Of a stretch of 20,334 nt of DNA, positions 15,679 to 20,334 are shown one piece after another. The stretch comes from Oscillospiraceae bacterium. GTDB taxonomy: Bacteria; Bacillota_A; Clostridia; Oscillospirales; Oscillospiraceae. The translations under genes and the position numbers were made by a program. Numbering within the stretch: the first letter of the stretch is position 1; each line of letters opens with the position of its first letter. The stretch spans positions 1 to 20,334 of the forward strand of contig JAEDOK010000014.1 in assembly GCA_016302005.1 (NCBI GenBank). Direction: 5' to 3'. The notes beneath the pieces were generated by a model. The model was not told the origin of the DNA. It searched no databases and was given only the letters and a program-made list of their open reading frames with translations.

Positions 15679-16497
15679 CTATTGCAAAATCATCAGATTC
15701 AAGTCAACCGCGCCTTCGATCCCGTTGACCGTGCCGCTGTCGGTGTATTGGAGACAGTCGAAGTGATAGCGGAAGCTCGGTGTGTCGCCGTATTCCGCCA
15801 GCCAAAGCGTATATTCCTGCAAGCGCTCCAACTCCAAATATCCATAGCCGTAGCTCTGATTGAAATACACCCCCGCGGTATAACCCTTCCGCTCGACCGC
15901 CTCGCAAAACGCGATCGCGCAGTCCGTCATCGGTACGGAGGCGGCACTCTCCACGCGGGAGCCGCCGGAAACCTCCTCCCAGTCGTAAAACACGGGCAGC
16001 TCGAGCGATTCCCCGTCCAACAGACGGCATGCCAACTCTGCTTCCTCCTCCGCCTCCTCCGGCGTCAGCGCCTGTGAGAAAAAGTACACACCGATCTGCA
16101 AGCCCGCCGCCCGCGCACCTGCCAAATTCTCGCGGAATTGCTCGTCCTCATAGAGCTTTCCCTCCGTCGAGCCGCGATAGCCCACCCGCAGGATCGCAAA
16201 CTCCACGCCCGCGTCCGCAACCGCCTGCCAGTCGATCAAGCCCTGATGGGTGGATACATCAATGCCCACCATATACGGCGCGTCCTCATAGCATAAGAAG
16301 CCGTCGCGCATCACAAAGGCATCGGCGTCATATGCATTTTTCGCCGCCGTCGGCGCAGTCGTCTCATTGGAGGCGGTCTGTGCGGGCGCGCGCAGAAGAT
16401 ACACCGCTGTTCCGACAGAAATCACCAGTATTGCCGCGAGGAAAGCGATCAAAACATTGGTGAGGTTCGGTCCTGTCTTTTTTCTTTTCCGTGCCAT
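15679..16497 (-). CDS. Membrane-anchored GH25 family lysozyme (N-acetylmuramidase)
   Basis: This 272-residue protein has a basic N-terminus (MARKRKK), one membrane segment at about 14-35, a low-complexity Thr/Ala linker (40-53), then a GH25 catalytic barrel from about 75 to the end. The domain opens with GIDVSTHQGLIDW (78-90, D80). The catalytic acidic pair is D172 and E174 in FYDWEE. The end LQYTDSGTVNGIEGAVDLN (249-267) matches the usual GH25 finish. It should cleave the beta-1,4 bond between MurNAc and GlcNAc while tethered to the outer membrane face, so it is more likely a cell-wall remodelling enzyme than a phage endolysin. No cell-wall-binding repeats or phage neighbours are present. 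An extended -10 promoter lies upstream. Confidence 0.9.
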   Translation of the reverse strand: MARKRKKTGPNLTNVLIAFLAAILVISVGTAVYLLRAPAQTASNETTAPTAAKNAYDADAFVMRDGFLCYEDAPYMVGIDVSTHQGLIDWQAVADAGVEFAILRVGYRGSTEGKLYEDEQFRENLAGARAAGLQIGVYFFSQALTPEEAEEEAELACRLLDGESLELPVFYDWEEVSGGSRVESAASVPMTDCAIAFCEAVERKGYTAGVYFNQSYGYGYLELERLQEYTLWLAEYGDTPSFRYHFDCLQYTDSGTVNGIEGAVDLNLMILQ

Positions 16498-16522
16498 AGC
16501 CTACCGCCTTTCCGTTTTCTCT

Positions 16523-16531
16523 ATTGTATCA
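16523..16531 (-). promoter_or_regulatory. Extended -10 promoter for the GH25 gene
   Basis: On the minus strand TGATACAAT matches an extended -10 (TGN followed by TACAAT). The hexamer 17 nt upstream (TTTCGG) is a poor -35. The -10 lies 25 bp before the start codon. Confidence 0.45.
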
Positions 16532-16717
16532 TATCCGTCAATCCCCCGAAACCGTGTGTCAGCCATCAACAAACACACACCATGATAAACGAATCGTCCG
16601 AGGCGAGGCGCGGCTTACCGGGAGCTTCAGCCGTTTCTTCCGTACTCAAATTCCAACGCCGCGCCGGTCGCTGCAATCTGCGTTTCTTCGGCACATGGTC
16701 AATTTTCATAAGATTTT

Positions 16718-16735
16718 AGTTAGCCATTTCTAACT
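16718..16735. promoter_or_regulatory. Candidate operator 1 of the feo region
   Basis: AGTTAGCCATTTCTAACT is an 18-bp inverted repeat with perfect 6-bp arms AGTTAG and CTAACT around 6 nt. It lies about 55 bp upstream of the feo -35 box. Three similar sites occur at 16828, 16864 and 17558. Confidence 0.6.
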
Positions 16736-16790
16736 TATTGTATGACCTGCCGAAAACGGCGGGCAAAGGTAAAATTTTCTCTCCGCTCTA

Positions 16791-16819
16791 TTGACAAACA
16801 AGGTAGGCATGCATATAAT
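16791..16819 (+). promoter_or_regulatory. Consensus sigmaA promoter of the feo operon
   Basis: TTGACA (16791-16796) and TATAAT (16814-16819) are both perfect consensus hexamers with the ideal 17-nt spacer. Transcription should begin near 16826, leaving a leader of about 135 nt before feoA. A promoter this strong suggests control by repression, which fits the adjoining operators. Confidence 0.9.
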
Positions 16820-16827
16820 GATAAAGA

Positions 16828-16845
16828 AGTTAGTTTCAGCTAACC
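16828..16845. promoter_or_regulatory. Candidate operator 2, at the feo transcription start
   Basis: AGTTAGTTTCAGCTAACC has arms AGTTAG and CTAACC (5 of 6 paired) with the same 6-nt spacer as the site at 16718. It begins 9 bp after the -10 box, so it covers the expected start point, a classic repressor position. The half-sites resemble DtxR/IdeR-type iron boxes (GTTAG...CTAAC), but the spacing is wider than the DtxR consensus, so the regulator family is inferred. Confidence 0.65.
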
Positions 16846-16863
16846 TTATTTTTTTCAAATTCG

Positions 16864-16881
16864 AGTTAGCAAAGGCTAATC
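16864..16881. promoter_or_regulatory. Candidate operator 3, in the feoA leader
   Basis: AGTTAGCAAAGGCTAATC contains the inverted repeat GTTAGC-AAAG-GCTAAT. It starts 36 bp after the start of the preceding site, about 3.5 helical turns, so the two could hold cooperating dimers. Confidence 0.6.
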
Positions 16882-16960
16882 GTATAGTACATCGCGAGAT
16901 GTGATGCCGCGCACCATCGGAGTAAGCGTTTTCGAATATATCTCTAAGGGGGGTAGAACC

Positions 16961-17173
16961 ATGCTGCCGCTTACGCTTGCAGAGGTCGGAGAGGAAAACA
17001 TCATTAAAAAAATCGGAGGCAAACAGGAGGTCAAGTCGCATTTGGAAAACCTCGGTTTTGTCGTGGGAGGCGCCGTCACGGTCATCAACACCATCGGCGG
17101 CAATGTGATCGTAAACGTCAAGGAATCCCGCATCGCGATCAGCAAAGAAATGGCGCAGAAGATCATGGTATAA
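16961..17173 (+). CDS. feoA: FeoA-domain protein, first copy
   Basis: This 70-residue SH3-like beta-barrel protein is an accessory of ferrous iron uptake. FeoA is thought to act at the cytoplasmic side of FeoB, though its mechanism is unsettled. The sequence MLPLTLAEVGEENIIKKIGG, then HLENLGFVVGGAVTVIN and NVIVNVKESRIAISKEMAQKI, follows the FeoA pattern (L-x-x-LGF then G-x-x-V-x-V). The ATG at 16961 has AAGGGGGG upstream at suitable spacing. An upstream in-frame ATG at 16901 would add 20 residues that do not resemble FeoA. It is the first gene after the feo promoter. A palindromic repeat separates it from the second feoA. Confidence 0.9.
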   Translation: MLPLTLAEVGEENIIKKIGGKQEVKSHLENLGFVVGGAVTVINTIGGNVIVNVKESRIAISKEMAQKIMV

Positions 17174-17194
17174 CGCATATGACCCCTCTGCACT

Positions 17195-17217
17195 GCGGGG
17201 ACATGTCCCCGCCTACA
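17195..17217. repeat. Palindromic repeat, copy 8, inside the feo operon
   Basis: GCGGGGACATGTCCCCGC (17195-17212) is an 18-nt perfect palindrome followed by CTACA, a slightly trimmed family member. It starts 21 bp after the first feoA stop codon and 67 bp before the second feoA. It is the only copy embedded in this operon and should form a stable hairpin in the transcript. Confidence 0.88.
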
Positions 17218-17284
17218 GAAGATTTCATCGCAATGACTGGGAAGGCGAATTTTCATATCAATTCAAAAAAGGAGGCAAACAGCA

Positions 17285-17506
17285 ATGAAAACTTTGAGAC
17301 AGGCGAAGGTCGGTGAGACGGTTCGCGTTGTAAAGCTTCACGGCGAGGGCGCGGTCAAGCGCCGTATCATGGATATGGGGCTGACAAAGGGCGTGGAGGT
17401 ACATATCCGCAAGGTCGCGCCGCTCGGAGATCCCGTCGAGGTGACCGTCCGCGGCTACGAGCTTTCCATTCGCAAGGCGGATGCGGAAATGATTGAGATC
17501 GCATAA
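17285..17506 (+). CDS. feoA: FeoA-domain protein, second copy
   Basis: This 73-residue basic FeoA protein starts MKTLRQAKVGETVRVVKLHG and continues with VKRRIMDMGLTKGVEVHIRKVAPLGDPVEV. RRIMDMGLTKG and APLGDPVEVTVRGYELSIRK are textbook FeoA motifs. It is closer to canonical FeoA than the first copy, and the two differ too much to be a recent duplication. AAGGAGG lies 9 nt before the ATG. Tandem FeoA proteins before FeoB are common in Clostridia. A terminator-like hairpin and an operator follow before feoB. Confidence 0.95.
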   Translation: MKTLRQAKVGETVRVVKLHGEGAVKRRIMDMGLTKGVEVHIRKVAPLGDPVEVTVRGYELSIRKADAEMIEIA

Positions 17507-17521
17507 ACGGCGGTCTCCCAC

Positions 17522-17550
17522 GGGGAGGGAAAGGCTTCCCCACATTTTTT
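17522..17550 (+). terminator. Terminator-like hairpin between feoA2 and feoB
   Basis: GGGGAGG (17522-17528) pairs with CTTCCCC (17535-17541), including one G-U pair, around a 6-nt loop. ACA and six T follow. Upstream, CTCCCACGGGGAG can form a competing hairpin that uses the same GGGGAG arm. It could lower feoB transcription relative to feoA or act as an attenuator. Confidence 0.6.
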
Positions 17551-17557
17551 CGATTGC

Positions 17558-17575
17558 AGTTAGCTATAGCTAATT
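17558..17575. promoter_or_regulatory. Candidate operator 4, just before feoB
   Basis: AGTTAGCTATAGCTAATT contains the inverted repeat GTTAGC-TATA-GCTAAT and has the same AGTTAG-N6-CTAA layout as the three sites in front of feoA. It lies 8 bp after the T run of the internal hairpin and 22 bp before the feoB start. I see no good -35/-10 pair here, so it may act as a roadblock or control a weak promoter. Confidence 0.6.
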
Positions 17576-17596
17576 AAGAAAGTGAGGATATGACAA

Positions 17597-20011
17597 ATGG
17601 ATCTGCGCATTGCCCTTGCGGGTAACCCAAACTGCGGCAAAACAACGCTGTTTAACGCTCTGACCGGCTCAAACCAGTTTGTCGGCAACTGGCCGGGCGT
17701 CACGGTGGAGAAGAAGGAAGGCAAGCTGAAAAAGCACGACGGTGTCATCATCACCGACCTGCCCGGCATTTATTCCCTCTCCCCTTACACCTTGGAGGAG
17801 GTCGTCGCAAGAAATTATCTGATCAACGAGCGCCCTGACGCGGTGCTGAACATCATCGACGGCACCAACTTAGAGCGCAACCTCTATCTGACCACACAGC
17901 TCACTGAGCTTGGCATTCCCGTGGTCGTTGCCATTAACATGATGGATGTCGTCAAAAAGAACGGCGACAAGATCAACACCGCAGAGCTGTCCCGTGCCTT
18001 GGGCTGCAAGGTGGTGGAGATCTCCGCGCTGAAGGGAACCGGCATTACGGAAGCCGCCGAAGCCGCGATTGAGGCGGCAAAAAACGGCAAGACCGTCCCC
18101 ATGCACACCTTCTCCGGCACGGTCGAACACGCGCTGGCGCATATTGAGGAGGCAGCCGTACACAGTATGCCGGAGGAGCAGCAGCGCTGGTACGCCATCA
18201 AGCTCTTTGAGCGCGATGATAAGGTTCTGGAGCAAATCAAGCCGGACAAAGGGATTCTTGACCACATTGAAAAGGACATCAAGGCGGTGGAGGAGGAGCT
18301 GGACGACGACGCGGAATCCATCATCACCAACGAGCGCTACATATACATCGGGGAGATCATCAAGGGCTGCTATCATAAAAAATCCGCCGGAAAGCTCTCC
18401 ACCTCCGACAAGATTGACCGCGTCGTGACGAACCGCTGGGCAGCGCTTCCGATCTTCGCCGTCATCATGTTCCTCGTGTATTATATCTCTGTTTCTACCG
18501 TCGGCACCTTCGTGACGGACTGGACAAACGACGGGCTGTTCGGCGATGGCTGGCATCTGTTCGGCATCGGCTCGTCCGCCTATGACGATGCCATGACCGA
18601 ATACGCCGCCGAAAACGTCCGGACGAACGAGATGACAGCCCTCGTAGACGCGGCAGCCGAAGCAGGCGTTGTCGGCGCAGAGGATTTGCAGTCTGCCATC
18701 GCCGAGGAGGACTTCGGCGCCTTTGAGGAAGCCTACGGCTCCTTTGCCGATGCTTTGGCGGAGGCAGGCTACGATATTTCCGAACTCTATGACGCGGCGC
18801 TCGGCGAGGACGCGGAGGGCGTTCCCGAGCCTGCCGATTACGGCGTTTGGGTGCCGGGCATTCCGGTGCTTGCGCAAAGAGGCTTGGAGGCGGCAAACAG
18901 CCCCGACTGGCTCAGCGGTCTGCTGGTGGACGGCATCATCGGTGGTGTCGGCGCGGTGCTCGGCTTCGTGCCGCAGATGCTTGTCCTTTTCATTCTCCTT
19001 GCGTTCCTTGAGGCGTGCGGCTATATGTCCCGTATTGCCTTCGTGCTTGACCGTATTTTCCGCAAATTCGGTCTGTCGGGCAAGTCCTTTATCCCGATGC
19101 TCATCGGCACGGGCTGCGGCGTACCCGGCATCATGGCGTCACGCACCATTGAAAACGAACGCGACCGCCGCATGACGATCATGACGACCACCTTCATCCC
19201 CTGCGGCGCAAAGCTGCCGATCATCGCGCTGATCGCCTCTGCGCTGTTCGGCGGCGCGTGGTGGGTAGCACCCAGCGCCTACTTTATCGGCATTGCCGCG
19301 ATCATCCTCTCGGGCATTATGCTGAAAAAGACGAAGATGTTCGCAGGCGATCCCGCGCCCTTCGTCATGGAGCTGCCGGCATACCACTGGCCGACGGTCG
19401 GCAATGTCCTCCGCTCCATGTGGGAGCGCGGCTGGTCCTTCATCAAGAAGGCGGGGACCATCATCCTGCTCTCCTCCATTCTCATCTGGGCAGGCTCCTG
19501 CTTCGGCAGGGTGGACGGCGCTTTCACCTTCAGCACCGAAATGGAGCTGGAAAACAGCGTGCTGGGCATGATCGGCAGCGCACTGTGCTGGATCTTCAAG
19601 CCCTTGGGCTTCGGCAACATCAAGGCGACCATCGCCACCATCATGGGATTGGTCGCAAAGGAGGAGGTCGTCGGTGTGTTCGGCGTGCTCGACTTCGAGG
19701 GTATGACAAAGCTTGCAGCTTACTCCTTCCTGGTGTTCAATCTGCTCTGCGCGCCGTGCTTTGCGGCAATCGGCGCCATCAAGCGCGAGATGAATTCCGC
19801 CAAATGGACATGGTTCGCCATCGGCTATCAGTGTGTGTTCGCCTATGGCGTTTCCCTGATGATCTATCAGTTTGGCTCGCTCTTCACCGGAAGTCTCAAT
19901 GTGATCGGTCTGATCTGCGCCGTTGCCGTTCTCGCTTTCCTGCTGTATATGCTCTTTAAGCCCTATCAGGAATCCACCAAGCTGACAAAGACCGTCAAGG
20001 TAAGCAAGTAA
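17597..20011 (+). CDS. feoB: Ferrous iron transport protein FeoB
   Basis: This 804-residue membrane protein imports Fe2+ through a GTPase-linked channel. The G-domain has G1 GNPNCGKTT (9-17), G3 DLPG (54-57), G4 NMMD (114-117) and G5 ISALKG (142-147). A helical linker follows to about 270. Membrane segments begin at about 284-305, and the two Gate regions include SGKSFIPMLIGTGCGVPGI (494-512) and IPCGAKLPI (534-542). Length exceeds E. coli FeoB (773). The extra length falls in the first extracytoplasmic loop, where residues about 328-415 are acidic and Ala-rich. GAGG lies about 10 nt before the ATG. It is co-oriented with both feoA genes and followed by the Cys-rich partner. Confidence 0.97.
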   Translation: MDLRIALAGNPNCGKTTLFNALTGSNQFVGNWPGVTVEKKEGKLKKHDGVIITDLPGIYSLSPYTLEEVVARNYLINERPDAVLNIIDGTNLERNLYLTTQLTELGIPVVVAINMMDVVKKNGDKINTAELSRALGCKVVEISALKGTGITEAAEAAIEAAKNGKTVPMHTFSGTVEHALAHIEEAAVHSMPEEQQRWYAIKLFERDDKVLEQIKPDKGILDHIEKDIKAVEEELDDDAESIITNERYIYIGEIIKGCYHKKSAGKLSTSDKIDRVVTNRWAALPIFAVIMFLVYYISVSTVGTFVTDWTNDGLFGDGWHLFGIGSSAYDDAMTEYAAENVRTNEMTALVDAAAEAGVVGAEDLQSAIAEEDFGAFEEAYGSFADALAEAGYDISELYDAALGEDAEGVPEPADYGVWVPGIPVLAQRGLEAANSPDWLSGLLVDGIIGGVGAVLGFVPQMLVLFILLAFLEACGYMSRIAFVLDRIFRKFGLSGKSFIPMLIGTGCGVPGIMASRTIENERDRRMTIMTTTFIPCGAKLPIIALIASALFGGAWWVAPSAYFIGIAAIILSGIMLKKTKMFAGDPAPFVMELPAYHWPTVGNVLRSMWERGWSFIKKAGTIILLSSILIWAGSCFGRVDGAFTFSTEMELENSVLGMIGSALCWIFKPLGFGNIKATIATIMGLVAKEEVVGVFGVLDFEGMTKLAAYSFLVFNLLCAPCFAAIGAIKREMNSAKWTWFAIGYQCVFAYGVSLMIYQFGSLFTGSLNVIGLICAVAVLAFLLYMLFKPYQESTKLTKTVKVSK

Positions 20012-20026
20012 CCGGGAGGTATGAAA

Positions 20027-20200
20027 ATGCTGACATGGATCTCTGAGAATATCGCAACCATCCTCATCTGCGCGGCTTTGATCGCCATTGTCGCAGCAAT
20101 CATCGGCAGTATGCTACGGAATAAGAAGCAGGGCAAATCCTCCTGCGGCTGCGGCTGCGCGGACTGTCCGATGAATGGCTCTTGTCATTCCGAAAAATAG
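20027..20200 (+). CDS. FeoB-associated Cys-rich membrane protein
   Basis: This very small gene encodes 57 residues. One hydrophobic segment (about 8-29) is followed by a basic stretch (RNKKQGK) and a Cys-rich tail, SCGCGCADCPMNGSCH, with Cys at 40, 42, 44, 47 and 53. This is the layout of the FeoB-associated Cys-rich membrane protein family, found right after feoB in Firmicutes. A role as metal chaperone or FeoC-like partner is only inferred. GGGAGG lies 7 nt before the ATG at 20027. An ATG at 20021 is in frame but has almost no spacing. The gene starts 15 bp after feoB and is followed by a terminator. Confidence 0.88.
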   Translation: MLTWISENIATILICAALIAIVAAIIGSMLRNKKQGKSSCGCGCADCPMNGSCHSEK

Positions 20201-20214
20201 CGCCGCATCTGCTC

Positions 20215-20274
20215 GAATCATCAGCCTTCCCCATACCGTAAATGCGGCACAGGGGAAGGTTGATTCGCTTTTTG
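20215..20274 (+). terminator. Rho-independent terminator of the feo operon
   Basis: GAATCA and CCTTCCCC (20215-20232, with TCAG unpaired between) pair with GGGGAAGG and TGATTC (20252-20266) across a 19-nt loop. GCTTTTTG follows. It begins 14 bp after the last feo gene. Confidence 0.82.
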
Positions 20275-20280
20275 TATGCT

Positions 20281-20334
20281 TGATACCAATCACCAATTAA
20301 AATGTGCAACGCACATTTTAATTGCGATACCGTG
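20281..20334 (-). repeat. 54-bp dispersed repeat, right copy
   Basis: This is the reverse complement of 3-56 with one mismatch. Here the core hairpin is perfect: 13-bp arms AATTAAAATGTGC and GCACATTTTAATT (read on the minus strand) around GTT. It directly follows the feo terminator and runs to the last base of the window. Confidence 0.9.

Larger units (their letters stand above)
16498..16960. other. Divergent regulatory region between the GH25 gene and the feo operon
   Basis: This 463-bp non-coding region holds the GH25 promoter on its left and the feo promoter with three candidate operators on its right. Between about 16560 and 16715 I see no gene. That stretch does include CACCATGATAAACGAA (16578-16593), which also occurs on the opposite strand at 5788-5803 upstream of polC. 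Reading frames crossing the region have no recognisable product. Confidence 0.7.

Noticed and set aside
15679..16497. GH25 gene as a prophage endolysin
   Set aside because: It has a membrane anchor, its neighbours are a PnuC transporter and feo genes, and no holin or phage genes are nearby.
16718..16881. Fur boxes in the feo promoter
   Set aside because: No GATAAT-type hexamer triplets are present. The inverted repeats are GTTAG/CTAAC, which is nearer to DtxR-type half-sites.
1..20334. The end inverted repeats as the termini of a 20-kb transposon
   Set aside because: The interior is housekeeping synteny with no transposase, integrase or cargo, and the repeats carry their own hairpins. A contig break at a dispersed repeat explains them better.

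Overview
The window is a stretch of Clostridia chromosome, most likely an Oscillospirales/Ruminococcaceae-type gut Firmicute or a metagenome bin of one. Three things point there: a full-length Gram-positive PolC replicase, the gene order pyrH-frr-uppS-cdsA-dxr-rseP-ispG-polC (a known Firmicute synteny block), and a feoA-feoA-feoB operon ending in a small Cys-rich FeoB-associated protein. Base composition looks GC-rich for a Firmicute. No species name can be given from sequence alone.

Layout. Positions 1-151 hold a dispersed repeat, a palindrome and a terminator. From 152 to about 12,740 everything is on the minus strand. Read in transcription order this is: a promoter, pyrH and frr (UMP kinase, ribosome recycling); a 332-bp composite repeat; uppS, cdsA, dxr, rseP and ispG, tightly packed (isoprenoid, undecaprenyl and phospholipid precursors plus a site-2 protease); a second composite repeat of about 385 bp; polC; then a separate promoter, udp (uridine phosphorylase) and a small membrane protein of unknown function. 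glnS (12,885-14,564) is on the plus strand, divergent from pyrH, and ends in a strong terminator. A third repeat cluster follows, then a minus-strand pair: a membrane-anchored GH25 muramidase and a PnuC-family vitamin transporter. The right end is a plus-strand iron-uptake operon, feoA1-feoA2-feoB and a 57-residue Cys-rich protein, with a consensus promoter, four copies of an 18-bp candidate operator, an internal terminator-like hairpin before feoB and a final terminator.

The most unusual content lies between the genes. A perfect palindrome with core GGCGGGGACATGTCCCCGCC, or trimmed forms of it, occurs eight times. Three pairs of copies bound mosaic elements of 112-385 bp that share internal modules and interrupt otherwise continuous operons; one solo copy lies inside the feo operon. 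A different 54-bp repeat lies at both extreme ends in opposite orientation with one mismatch, which suggests the window is a whole assembly contig broken at a dispersed repeat.

I see no defence system, prophage, integrase, CRISPR array, tRNA or rRNA. No convincing new multi-gene system is present. The best leads are the mosaic palindrome-bounded repeats and the regulatory architecture of the feo operon.
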